DNA from: Cardinalis cardinalis
Lineage: Eukaryota; Chordata; Aves; Passeriformes; Cardinalidae
Assembly (NCBI GenBank): GCA_014549065.1
Contig: JACDOX010000001.1
Location: 7,693,736-7,757,735, forward strand
Length of the DNA: 64,000 bases
Direction: 5' to 3'
Part shown: positions 1 through 13,900 of the stretch, in pieces
Numbering within the stretch: the first letter of the stretch is position 1
Layout: each line of letters opens with the position of its first letter
Position numbers and translations under genes: made by a program
Notes under the pieces: model-generated
Databases searched by the model: none
Told to the model about the DNA's origin: nothing
What the model saw: only the letters and a program-made list of their open reading frames with translations

Positions 1-1861
1 ACTGATGTACATTTTCCTCAAGATGGACAGTAAACAAAAGATCATACTTAAATTATACTTCAGTGCAGGAATTTAGCATTATCCTTTTTCATGACATGCT
101 GTCTTAACAGTATTTTTGAAACACAGTCCAATAAATTAAAAGGAATGCAATCTTGCCTTCAAAGAAGACCCAAGTCACTTAAACTTCAGAATGGGCATTT
201 GCTTTTACATAACATGATTCTTCTCAAAGCTTTAAAAATTTTANCACAACGTAAAACATTTTTGGTATAAAATAACATCATAAAGTAAGCCTTTTGCTTC
301 CTGTGAACCACATTTGATAGACAATTCCCCATTAAGTGATATTTTTCTAACACAGGGCATCACCCACATGCAGTTATGCAATGTCACTAATTTACATATT
401 TAAAGGAGCANAAAGCAAAGTATGTCCTTAAATGGTGAGAGGAATGACTACTATATCAAATACAACTGCTCCTTCAAATGTTGGTTATTTGTTGGGTATT
501 TTTTGGGGGGTGGGTATATTTTGCTTTAAGAAAAGGTCACATCCCAACAATATTGAAAGGTAACCACATCATATAGCCAAAAACCTCTTTTTTTCNGAAG
601 GAATCTGTCTTCATCCCAGAACTGAAAATTCCCAGATGTTAATTTAAGAACTGTAGATCAAAATTCCTGGAAACTTGAAGAAATACTTCAGGTATTTCCT
701 ATATGGACAATAAAACCAGAGGCCTTAGCTAAGAAAAAAATATAATTTGCTGTAAGTGCACAAAAGCCCAATCTTGCATCTCTCTCCTGTTGATTCAATT
801 GTTTTCACTTAAGGAAAATATACAGAACTTCCCTCTCGTTCATTATTTAACTTACATAAATAACTGAAGAATATATTTAATAGTTTATTCACATACTAAA
901 TCTTAAGGGTGTTTGGGAATGTCAATTCTCTTTTTCAAAAAAACTACTGCTTTTACAGGGTTGTAACAATTTCCTCTTTCCATCAAAATAAAGATTTTTG
1001 AGCTNATATTGCTAAACGGTATTCTCATTTCTACTTCTTGATGTTTGAATGCTTGGCTCATTGTTTCAACAGAGAATNTGTAGATTCACTGAGAAATAAA
1101 TGGGACAAGTCTCTTCTCAAGGGCAGATATCCAATATGCCTTGGCTTGGAATTGCAGTGGTGTTGTAGGGTTCTCATTCACAGCATTGGAGGGGTTTCTG
1201 GTTTCCATAACAAACCTCCTTGATCACTGTAGTTCTCTAATAAATTTTCACTCCTCTGAACACTTTCTGAGCTCACCCAGCAAAATGAAACACTTTGCAA
1301 TACAGGTTTTGCAGGTATTGCTAGAGGTTCTGCAGGCCAAAAGTGGTGGACTGTTTCCCAGCAGTGTGAGAGTAACAATCTCAGAACAGTTTTCATATGT
1401 GTTGTATGGCATTTATCTGGCCCACACAACCTCCTTACATTGATGAGGGTCAAGACGGTAAGACTCCAGCTCTGCAGAGGGTTTGACATTCAGGTTAGAA
1501 ATCCATCATTGTGGGGATGGGAGACAATGACAGACCAAAAGGAAGACAGATCATATTCATAAAGACTTGCAGTATTATTTGGAAAAAAAANCAGAATCAA
1601 CAACCCAGACACTTCCAAGGTAGGAATGCATTTATCAAAAATTAAACTTTGTTCCATTATGAATAATTTGAAGTTTGGGTTCCTGAGCTTGATATTGAAC
1701 AGGGGAAAAGGCAAGGCCAAGGGACTTCTATCTTAAATTATACAGCAGTATCACTAGGACAGTATTTAAAACCTATTATTAGAAGAATGAATAATTTACA
1801 AATGTGACTTTAAGAATATTATAACTAAATAGTACTTATAGACATTTAAGCTCAGAAGACC
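1..1861 (-). other. 3' UTR of copy A and downstream sequence
   Basis: No gene, repeat or long ORF is recognised here. The terminal exon of copy A must extend into this stretch. The best poly(A) signal I see on the minus strand is AATAAA at 884-889 (TTTATT on the plus strand), about 970 bases past the stop. The true cleavage site cannot be fixed from sequence alone. Confidence 0.5.
884..889 (-). terminator. candidate poly(A) signal for copy A
   Basis: AATAAA on the minus strand, about 970 bases after the copy A stop. It is a single hexamer in AT-rich DNA, so it could be coincidental. Confidence 0.3.
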
Positions 1862-1966
1862 TTAATCTTCTTTCTTTTGTGTTTGAAATCGTTCCATTAA
1901 AGCCCTAAATATATTTCCTGGTATTTTCTGATGTTTGTCTATGAGAGCTTGGACTGCTGCTTTTGT
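1862..1966 (-). CDS. copy A exon 7 (C terminus and stop)
   Basis: The acceptor is TTCCCTACAG|ACAAAAGC. Coding runs 105 nt to TAA at 1862-1864. It gives TKAAVQALIDKHQKIPGN and a basic tail ending KKED. The TK-x-AVQALI-KHQ-IPG block is the characteristic TMEM68 C terminus. The exon continues into the 3' UTR. Confidence 0.94.
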   Translation of the reverse strand, partial: TKAAVQALIDKHQKIPGNIFRALMERFQTQKKED

Positions 1967-4900
1967 CTGTAGGGAAAGAAAAAAGATTTTGGTCAGAAAA
2001 CCTCATTTTCATACTGCTCACATAATAACACAGTTTCTAGGCTCTTTTTAATCCTTTCAAATATGACAGATCTATTGCAAATTCAAAATACTGTTCTTCC
2101 ATATTTAAGCCCAGAGGATGTGATTGTGACAACATTGTCAAGAAACAGACCAACAAACTAGTATCTCTTATGTGTGGTAGCTGTGTTCACAAGCTGTATT
2201 AGTGATACACAAAAGTCAAATGACAACAGAGTAAACCCATGAAGAGACTTAGGTCTATAAAGCATGTTAAACACCTGCATGATGTACTNCAACTCAAACT
2301 TCTGCCTATGCCCAGGTTTGCATCAATAACACTCTTCCAGTAGGCACCACCTTTGATTCTACACACGCTCAGAAGCAGCACTGGAAACACCGCTGTGTCT
2401 CAGCACATTTGACTTGTACAAAGTAATGCCCTCTGGCCCCAAGGCCCCTGAAGGGCCTGGTCCTGTGACACATGCTCAGGCCCNTTAGCTGCATGTGACA
2501 GCAGCCTTCATTTTCACTGAAAAAACAAACAGGCCAAAGAGTGCACAGCAGTTACTCCTATAAAAGCTATATAGGGAACATGCAAAAGCAGGGCAACACG
2601 CAAAAGCTGTGGTGAGAACACACTTCCTATTCTGCCTAGACAAGAACAGGCTAGGGAATTCTTAAGGCCAGAAACAGATGAANAGAGATTTGCCTCTGTA
2701 AACCAGTGGTCAGTAATGTTGTTTGTTGGTACAAGCTCCCACTATTTATATGAAGCAAGTGATCAACTGATAAGTCCTGGGACAAGGACTTCATACATCT
2801 GGTCCTAAGTGATTGTACAGATCTAAAATTTGTATTAGGTAAAAAATTTGAGCTTTATTTTTTGTTCTATATAATGGGAAAATGCATACTGTGCCATAGC
2901 CTGAAACATGAGANATAACTTCAAAATCACTCTAAATAAATAAGATTCTAGGGATTTCACATTCTTGAGGCTTTATCTAACAGAATCTGAACTTAAGTCA
3001 GAAAATAGTGAGGGTTGGCATNAATGTAAGATGTCAATGCATGTCTGAAAGTAACTTAAACACATTCTCTGCTGAAAGCTAGTTCTGAAGTCCTGTCAGA
3101 GTGACCCCACAAAAGAAACAATCAGTGTTCCATAACCACGGCCTAACATACTGCAGATAAACATTTTAAGAGTATTTTTGCAGAGATCTAATCACAGGAT
3201 AAACAGACAAAGATACAACTGAACTCACACNTGCATGGTCAAGAAAAGTCTCTCTCTCAAGTGAAATTTTTAGAATATTTTAAGTGACCATCTGTGGAGT
3301 TTTCAAAAATACCTGTTTCAGCCCACTCCATCTCACTGCTTCACCACTTAACTGGTTTATGTCTTTGCACTGTGAAATCTATTAATAAACTGAATAAACA
3401 TGAGGACCTGAAGATCCTTTCTATAAGGCATGTAAATCGCAATTAAGAGGAACATTTANAAGTTAAATTGCTGGGCTTGAAGTTGGACAAAATAGAAACA
3501 CACTAGACAAAGCAGTGAAATTATATATTTTTTTCTTTTATTGCATGTAATTCCAACAGTTTGTGAACGTAGATTTGCTATGTTTGAAAGGCTTCCTTAG
3601 TATCCTTCTGAAAACACCAGGAAGCAGAATGCTTCCTCTTGGGTGAAGTGCTTCTCTCTATCAACAGAGAACTGTCTTGTCTGACCAAACTTCTTCAGTC
3701 TTTAAAGCAAGTTGTTTCTCAAAGCAAATATAGGGTGCAATTAACTTTATAAGACCTAGAACATCTGCAAGTTGTAGTAATAAAAAATCCAGTATTTAAG
3801 AATGACATTCAGAGTTGGGCAAGTACAAAATTTACCATGATTCCACCAATTTCAATAACTGGTTCCTATACAGAAATCACTTGACAAGACTATTGCAGTG
3901 GTNTTTATCAGAACACTCAATATTTTAAATTTACATATATGTGTATCTCCCTTACCTTTGTAGCTAGCTCCTCAGCAGTCATATTTGGTTCATATGGAAT
4001 GGGTTCTCCAATAAATGTACGAAGCTTGACAGGAAACCCCCCGTACAGAGGAACTATTGGCAATCTAATACGCTCATACAGCGACCTAAGTATTTCTAAT
4101 GTGAAAAAAAGTGGTTGAAAACGGGAGAAAGAAAGGTGGGGATGGGAGAAGGGGAGTGGGAAAGGGTAAAGGAAGGAAGAGAGAAAGAGAGAGAGAGAGA
4201 CACTGGGATTATTCTGTAAAGTTTTTTCTCCCCACTATGTCTTAACATTGAAACTGGCTTGCAAAGTAATCTAACTCCCAATCCAAACTCTCAAATAATG
4301 TGGCATCTCAAGTGCTATCCTACCTTGACTTTCATTTCCTAAAAGCTGCATTAATGCTTATATCAGACTTATTTCTACTCTAACTTGGTGTGAAATCTTT
4401 CCTCCAAAGAGTAGCTGAAACGAGAAGAAAGAAGAGGAGAGAAATTCAATAGCTGCCGCTCTGGAGAGGAAGAGAATCTTACACAATACAGGTTACAGGT
4501 TCAGCTCATTTGACAGTCTAGAATTAGAAACTAGTGTTGGAAAACTCCATGTTAAGTCCCATGGAGGTCTATGGGATCAGAAATAGCCTTATCTGCCTAA
4601 AAGTCAGTCATGCTAACATAGTGAATTGCTCTTTCAGATCACACACTGGTTGCAGTTAAACAACAAAAAGAGAGAAAAAACAGGTATTTCAAACAGCTCT
4701 AAGAGGACACATTCTTCTCCACATGTCACCTTCTAAGCNTTTATCCCAAATGTACCCAGAAGAGATTCTTTGAAAAATATGCACTAATATTATAGTTCTC
4801 AATTTCACACAAGAAACTCCATTAGCTGGCATGCTGGCGTAAGAAAATCCTTACTGATCAAGATGTGGAATTTTCCATACACAACCTATAAAAACAAAGG

Positions 4901-7900
4901 TAAAACTACTGAAACTGNAGTAACACCTCCAGTGACCAAGAAATTACACTCCTCTAACAACTCTGCTGTAGAATGCAAAGAGCACAAATGATTTTGGCTT
5001 CAATTTCCTCTGTTCGGGATTCTCCTGAACACAGCAACAATTAACTGTTGTTGATTTTGGTACAACATGACAAATGTGTGAATTATTCCAGCTTCTGCAT
5101 CTGATGCCTTGGCTTTCTCCATGCAATATACAGTNCTTAAACAGAGGGGGAGAGAAACAGAACTGTGCTGCCCTGTAGNCCTCTGATGAAGGTGATGATG
5201 CCATACTTGAGGCAGAACATGTGGTGTAGAGACTTGTTCAGGCCCCTCTGCTATACAGTAACTAAGAGATATAAAAAAGAGGGAGTTTAACACTAGCAAA
5301 TGAGCAGAGATGTGGGCATCTAATCATCCCAGAGATGGACCCCCTCAGNCAAAAGACCCATTTATTCATTTTCTGGCTGCAAGTTCCCTAGAGATAAGGA
5401 AGGAGAGCTGCCAAATGCAAAGTTTTGTGAGGAATCATAGGTCNAGTGCAGAACAGAAAAGCAACTACAGATTAAATGTAGTTCAAACCATTCAAACTTT
5501 AAGTACAGGTAGAGGTGTAAGCACAGAGCTTTAGGAAAACAAGAATAATGTGTCAGTTGCCAACCTGTTTGCTTTTGCTTCTTAACAGACAGCAGGAAAC
5601 CTACGGTTGGCCTAGCAGATATAAGCAGAGAAAAAAGTGCCTTAAATCTTCCTGCCTTTTTCTGGCTCCTTTTTAATTTCTACTACTGCTTGTGCAAAAG
5701 AACAGTTATGCGGAAAGTAACCTAGATGAGCTAATATCACATCTAATGCAGATATTAAATCCTAATAACATCTCTGAACTCTACCAGAGAGCAAACATCA
5801 AGAAACAAGGCTGTGTTAAATCTCAAACTTATATGAGGATTATTTCTACAGAGATAGGCTAAACATACATGGAAAAATAAACTACAGAAAAATAGAAAAT
5901 ATCTTACTTATTCCTCCTAATGTCCTAAAGCCTTCTCGAACATTTTGGGTAAACATAGGAATGATGGGCTAGGAGGGAAAAAAAATAATTNAGAATTTAA
6001 GATAGCACTATCTAAAAAACTTCTACCTCACTTAATTAAAAGGCAAATTAATTTCAGAAGTGTTTCTCAGACAAGGATATACAGAGGGCAAAACAGGTAT
6101 TCTGAAGTTCTTCTGNGACCTTCTGCCATGAGGTTTCAAACTGAAGAATACCACAAGATTTCAGTGAGTCACTGTTTCAGCAAGTCTGTGAGAGCAGTCC
6201 AGAATTTCAGAACCTATGGAGCTTTTAGGTGTCCCTCCCCCCATCTAGCAGTGTTTGCACAGTTGTGACTTAAGTGCTTAAACCTCTTACCTAATTTGTA
6301 GTTATGCTCAAAGGGAAGGATTCACAGGATTGGGACACTAAACTTGTCTGATTCCTCTCTGCTACGCTGATGGTATTGCTTCACACTTGATGTGTCATAT
6401 TCAATACATGTCCATGACTTACTTCTGCTGATGAGTACTTGGAATGGTGTTGAATATTTCAAGTTTTTATTGCTGTTTTTAAAATTGCAAACAGCTGTCA
6501 AGATTTACAAGAACTGTGAGGAGGATAGCTACTATATAAAGTTTTTCAATAGCATTTTATACTATGTCCCCACTATACACAGCATCATCAGAAATACAGA
6601 ACTCTTAATGGGATTTTCATGAACTCAAATTCTTTTAAACTTTTTAAAGACAAGCATGGGGATGAGCTAGCACATGTAACTTTCCAGACATGCATCAAGT
6701 TTGGGGTTTTTTGAGAGGAAAAAAAGGTCTNTAAATAATTACAGAGAATGAAAGGAAGCACAGTTGCCTAAGCTGAATGCATACAAATGTCTTTATTCTT
6801 GAACAATCTTACTTGGAACATCTTACTTTTGACATAGAGGTAGAAATTTTTGTTTATATGACAGAAATTCTGGCAAAAAATCTCCTGAAATAAGACAACT
6901 TTAACACGTTGAAGGTCCCAGTTTTAGACAAATTATTCTGATATTTCAGACAAATTTTTCTTTCCATGAGTTCTGCTTATGATTCAAGGTGACTTAAACG
7001 TTCATCTTTAATCTAAATAAAGATGCTTTTCCCACTTTCAGCCTGTCTCTGACACTCTATTTTACTGCATCTCTCAGGATTTTTTTTAGGGGGGATGAAG
7101 CTACACACCTTGTGAGTGCATAAAGGGAACCAACACACATCCAATTAAATAAATGCAACTAGCACAATCACAGCTGAATCTCAAGAACAGCCTTTCACAT
7201 GTTATTGTAACACATTAGTAAAATCTAAACCTGTTGAAAATACCTGCTTAAACAGTGTTATTTTCCTTGCGAGAAAAGTGATGCACACTTGGGTCTCAAA
7301 AGTATTCTATTTCTGTGTAAAATCCAGAGATTGAACTAGTCTGTCTTTGACAGTAACTAAATATAAAACCCGTGGTGTGAGACTTGCTTTTAAATTAGGT
7401 ATATGCAGACCTATGGATATATGCACACATCTTCCAAGTACAAATCTAGAACAAGAGGGATTCTGAAATGATTACTAAAACAGTTACAATTCAAATATGT
7501 CTCACACACTGTCGTGCCTCAGCATTTGGTCCCCTATGAAAAACTACCTGCCTGCTGACCAAGCCCAATGCTGTACATTAGAACTGAATAGTTCAGACCA
7601 GTGACCAGCCCTGGACATCCCTCACATCCCTCATAAAATGCCAATACAGTACAAAGTGTCAGTGAGTCTATACCCTGCTGAGTCACACCACACTTCAGTG
7701 ACAGAACAAACAGAAACATGGAGTTGGACTCTATGATCCTGATGGTCCCTCCCAACTCAGCACATTCTGTGACTCTGATATGTAGGGTTGTTTCCCGACC
7801 ATGCTGGTCAGGGAGGGCTAGGCCATCACAATGTTAACCAAGTATGTATAAAACAGCACATATTTATAAGGAGAAACCATCCTGTATTTCANCTCTTGTT

Positions 7901-10900
7901 CTTTTGAACTCTGGATTTCCTAACCACACTATTCTTAGCTGACTCATAAGCCTTCTTATCTATCAAAAGTAACAAAAAGAGTCAGAAAATCTAGTTGTTA
8001 GAGCAAGACCATACTCATGACAGTCAGAAACCTAACATGAAATATATGATAATCAAAACAGCTTACTCTGGAAGAAAGTACTAATAACTCAGCTTTCTTT
8101 GCTTCTCTTCCATTATATGTCATTCTTACCACTTTTGCATCAATGGCCACCTGAGCAAAGCCCTTCCGATCGCTCCACAAAATATTGTATGTTTCATCAC
8201 TGAAGAGAGCTTCCCGAAGTCCTCCTGGGGCAATGGCTAACAGATGGCCCTCCTCCAGAGTCCTGACACAAGCTTCTTTTGGTCCATGTATAACTCCAAA
8301 TACATCAAGTAGTATTCTGAAACCTGCAGGGTTAAGATAACATTCATTCTGAAAATGTTAATTCATACTACCATGAGTACAGATTCCCAGCACAGAACAC
8401 TATGGCTAAAACTTAATTGTCTAATAAGCTGTGGCCCACAGTCCCCAAGAGGGACTGAAGNATTAAGTCTAACTTACAGATTTTGGTCTGTAAAGTTGAA
8501 GATTTAGGGGTTTCAGTGGCTTTTTGCCATAGTAAAGTCAGGACTGCTATCCCACAGTCAGGACTAAACTGAAAAAGAACTGTCAAGCACTCTGTGATAT
8601 CTTTCACATGTCCCCTCAAAGGAGTTGTTTGACTCAAGGGCACTGTCTCCTTGCCCAAGCTCTACTGTTCAAACATAGCACAGTCCAAATAGAGAGCAAC
8701 AAGAAGCAAAACCAGGAAAGTTAGGGCTCTGTTTTGTGAACTTCAGCAAAGAACAGTAGTAGACTATAAACACACATTTGCAATATACACACACGCTATA
8801 TAAGAGCCCAAAGTTAAGAAGACAGAGGTCTGTCTTCTCTTCCAGCTTGCATAAACTAAGGGCTTGGGAAGAAAAGCATGAAGCAACACATTATTAGTTT
8901 ATTCTTAACTAAACTCTGATCTCTAACTAGTCTTTTTAACTGGTGTGAGTATAATTACTCCCAACTCATCTCCATACCCAATCAGATCTGTCCATACACA
9001 TGGCCACAGAACACAAGCTGCATTACACCTGTCTCATATTTTGCTGTGCCTGCCTCACACACTGCTGCTGACACTCAGTCTTTATCCAAAAGCATTTGCA
9101 TGGAAGAACATCTGGAACTGAAAGTCATTTCTTTCAGGTGCTTTTTCGGGGGGGATTTTCAATAGCTGATTTTTACAATGCTTGACATTCCCAAACTAAT
9201 TAAAGCTCTCTGGAATATACCTGGCGGTAAAAAGCTGCCTGTGTCAAAGTCCTTTCTGTCAGTGAGCTCAGGAGACAGACAAAACAGTAATAAAAATGGT
9301 TGAGATGAGCAGGAAAAGAGACTCCAAGGAAGCAAGTACTGTGACAACACCGTTTCTGCATTGGATACACTGAGGAAGGGGTGAGAGGGAGAGTGTGTGT
9401 GACAAAACAAACACCATGAGTTTGTCCAGTTCATTTATCAGTAAAAAAAGGAACAGAATATTGTCAGAATACAGACAAAAAAATGTACTAAAGAATAGTT
9501 GTCCAGNGAGGTTTTAAGTCCTCACAAAATTTCTCAGCTGTATTTCACCCTTTGATTAGTATCAACTTTATATTCTGAGTAGTGCCTCACAGCCTTGCCA
9601 GCAGATCACACATTATTATTGATATCTCTGCTTCAGTACCAAAGAAGAACCTGGCTCCCTTAAAGCAGCTGAGAGATGGAATCTGACACAATGGCCCAGA
9701 AAGGACAGCCAGGGTACCTATGTCCAAGGCAAAGGGCACCACAAAGTTAGGAGAAACTGGGATAGTACCAGGAAGCACTGCATGAAAGGAACCAAGAATC
9801 TGTTTTTCCATTTTAAACAACAAAACAACTCTCAAAATTATCTAAACACAATTTTTCAGCCATACAGAACATGTTCTTCCAGACACCAGGAAGTTCAAAC
9901 TTCATTTTATTCCACAGTTCAACCTAAATTCTGCCCTTTGCACCAACATACTTGTCTCCTATTTTCCACAAGACTGTATAGGCAGAAATGTTTGAAAACC
10001 CTNTGAAGAGCACCCAGCAAGGCATGTAATACTGCTCTCAACTTGTGCACTATGTACATTTTCTTATCTNGGCCTCAGAGACTGTTACATGAGAGCTGTC
10101 AGCTACTGGACAGCAGGACAGTAAGGATGTCACCATTTTCCCATGGCTGATCTTTAGGACCCCAGAGAGGAACCATTTAGACCACTGACTCCAACCTTCA
10201 CAGTTGTGTGTGTGTATATATATATACACACATATATACATACTATATATCTGCAGAGCATCTAGTCCACAAGACACTTTGCAACACCTTCTGCATGTAA
10301 CAGACAAGCTCCTTTCCTCTGCAACATTACAGGAAAGGGACTTAGTTACAGAAACTAGCAGGCATCCTTTTAAAGAGAGCTCCCAGATGACTTCAGGAAG
10401 CAAAAATGGCCCATACTATAGCAGAGGATGACGGAGAAGAACACAAGTCAAATCTCAGTCCTCTCTGAATGCATTGGGATAAGGCCTTCTCCTAAACTTA
10501 GAGAAATCAATGTATTTCCGAGCACTACACAGCTAAGAGTCTAAAGGAACCAGAAAGCTGAAACATTTGGTTTGTTTTTCCCCGTGGCAAAACTCTAGTT
10601 ATAAACGAAAGAAAAAAATAATTTACATGACCGTATTTTGTATCCTTCTCCTCCAAAATGTAAGAAAAGCATACTTAATTACTGACACAATTTTGACACA
10701 TCCATATGTGTCTAAACAGATTCTCCAAATGCACCNCCACCCTGCCCCATTTCCCCTGCANTGAGCATAATAACTTTTGGTTAAAACATCTTCTGAAAAG
10801 GCATCCAATTTAATCTGAACACTTAATCAAGATCAGACAGCCTTAGTATTAGGATAAAATTATGCAGTCTTTCTGGTTTGATTCACAAGGGAAGCAGCAT

Positions 10901-13900
10901 CTGCCTGGGTTGCCAGTCATAGATTACTGTGCTTATTTTGAAACAATCCACAACATTTTCTGCGGTCTTTGGACTTGTCTCCCTGAACAGCCTTAATTCC
11001 TTCACAGAACCAGAGAATTATGTAGATTAGAANGAAGCTCTGGAGGTCATCTAGTCCAGCCTCCCACTCAAAGCGAGTTCTACTAGATCAGGCTATTCAG
11101 AGCCTCACCCAGCAGAGTTTTGAAAGTGTGCAAGGATGGAGATTCCCCAAGTTGCCTAAGCAATCTCTTCANGTGTCTGATCACTCTCATGGTAAAATAC
11201 CTTTCCACACATCTAATCAAAATTTCTTGTGTTGCAACATGTCTCTGTTACTTCTCAATCTATCACTGTGCACCTGTGAGAAGAGTCTGACTCCCTCTTC
11301 TCCCCATCCTCCCACAAGGTCACTGAAGACAGCAATAGCATCTTTCCACATCCTTATCTGGTACACACCAAACAAATCCAGTTCTCTCAACCTCTTTGTA
11401 CACTTTGTGTGCTCCAGACCCCCATAACCACTGAACATGCTCTAGTGTGTCAGTGTACCCTCGACCAGGGAGTCCAAAACTGGATACCACGTCACAGGAT
11501 GTGCTCGCACAGGTGCCATGCCAAGGGAAAAAAATCTCTTCACCCAAACCAGTGGCTACATTCATGCTACAAAAAGCTCACGATGCAGCTCATCTTCTTT
11601 GCTGTAAGGGCACACTGCCAACTCACATTCAGCTTGTTGCCCACTAGAATCCTAAGTCCTTTCCTGCAAAGCCCGCTTTGCTCCAGAGCACTGTTGCACA
11701 GAATTGCTCATCCCAGCTGCACAGCTCTACATTTGCTTTTGTTGAACTTCATAATATTTCTGCCACTTGAATTCTGTGAAGTCACTCTGAGAACAAGCTT
11801 TAATGCCCAGTATATCAGCAGGTCCCCCAGTTTGGTATCATCAGCGAATTTCCCGTGCATGCTCCAGGCCCTCATCCAGGGGTACTATAAAAACACTAAG
11901 CAGCAGTAGTCTCAGTATTAATNCCTGAGGAATGCCTGTAGCTGTTGGCTACACGCTGTACCACTAAAACCAGTTCTTCAAGATCAGCCATTCAGCAAGA
12001 TGTTTCTGCAATGCTACTGAATGATATTTGGGGGACTCAGAAGTATACTCCCACTTAGAGCCTGATTTTAAAGCAGGAAAGTAGCAAAACATAATGCCCC
12101 ATTTGATAAACATCTGTGCCTATCAAGATACAATATGGAGCCAAATCTGCATCATGAAGTAGGTTATATTAGTCATCTGTATGCAAAAGATTTGATGGCC
12201 ACTGATAAATGAATCTGTTGGCAAAAGCAGCTGTAGAGGCAAAGCCATACTGTAATCAGTATGAAAAAGTTCTNTTCAGGAACTAAGGCTGAAATAAATC
12301 TAAACCAACAAAAAGACAATTTTCTTATATGAGTTGGTTCTACTAGAAGCACCAGTACACTACAAGATTCTCCTTGTAACATTTGTGAATTGAAAGGCCT
12401 TTAATCACAAACCAAACTTGGGAAAGAAAGTGGGTACTTCTGCATTTCACACAGACAACAAAAAACCCCTCACATAAATAATTCCACCACCAATTGTCAG
12501 TGCATTTCAGCAGGCTATCCAGCCAAAATCTCGCCCAAAACATTTTTCATTTTCTATCTGCTTCTCCTCATGTTTCACACAAACATGTCAAACACCTCTC
12601 TAGCTTTCCTCCAAAACAGATTCTACTCGAAACAGTCTTCCTGGGCACAGGTTACACTGCCTGCCATCCTCAACTGGATAAGAGTTGGGTGGAATAAGAA
12701 AATACACTGTCTCTTCAGACTAGTATTCTTAACTTATAAGGCATTTGCTCCAAAGAGTTTAATTCTTAATCAATTCACACCACTCATTCTGCTTATATTA
12801 ACAAAAAAGAAACATTTTATTGAAATCTTTGCTAATGATTAATACAGAGAACGCTGCTTCTCCAACAATCTCCTTTTCTTTGTTTCTAAACACCCTAGAG
12901 TCATTGGAAAGTGTTGCCCAGACAGGACTATGTCCCANCCTTGCATGGGCCAGTCTCGTTCTTCTTTGAAAAGAACATGCTCTGTTTTCAAAACTTTCAC
13001 TAAATCTGTCTGAATGTTCCTGCAACACAATTTTTATTAATTACACAAAAAATTCAAATAACAATTCCAAAACTGCTTGTTTATAATGAAGTGTGTTACC
13101 TGGTACTCTAAAGACAAAATGATCAGCTACTACGCTGCAGCGCCTCTTCTTCATTATATGAAGTCTAGCTGTGAAATAGATATAGTCAACAGGAGTAGCT
13201 CCATGATAAAACACAAGTAGTCCTGGTCCTTGAGGAATATTTTCGACACCATGAAGCTCATAACCTGTTAGGATTGAAAAATGTAGCAGGTGTTAAATTT
13301 TTATACCATTTTATCCCAAAGAAACTAACTTGCAGCAAGCTGGCAAACTGAAACCAACATGGATTGAGAAGTGGTAAGAGCAAAGTGACCAATAATAANT
13401 CAAGAGTATCTACAGGAAATACAAGTGGCTTCAGAGAAAATACAAGCTTCACTTAAGGCACTGCACTTAGAGAAAAAAAAAAACAAAAACCCAGCACTAA
13501 AACAAAACACCCAGTCACACTATTTCAAACCGTCTAATTTATCCTTATTTTTTCTGTTCACTGTTTTCAAGGCTGCGAAGTCCTCTGAATCAATCATTCA
13601 AAAGAAATCAAAATACAGACTGGAGTGGTGAAACAACTATTTCAAGGTATTATTAACCTTTCAAAGTTTATTGCCATCAGTGACTGTTTTAGAAAATTTG
13701 ACATGATATCATACATTTTCATGTCTCCTTTTACTGCAGGATATGAAGCTTATCTTTGCTACTTCTCTCCAAGTTATACCTGTTCCAGCTTTCCATCACT
13801 ATATACTAANAGCTATTAGGGACTATATAGGTATAGCGGAAAAATACATACACATAAGCTTCTTCCTGACCTCACATTGCTATTCAAGTCACAGGGCAGA

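Noticed and set aside
11409..11909. 166-codon plus-strand ORF
   Set aside because: It is the antisense reading of a CR1 fragment, not a gene.
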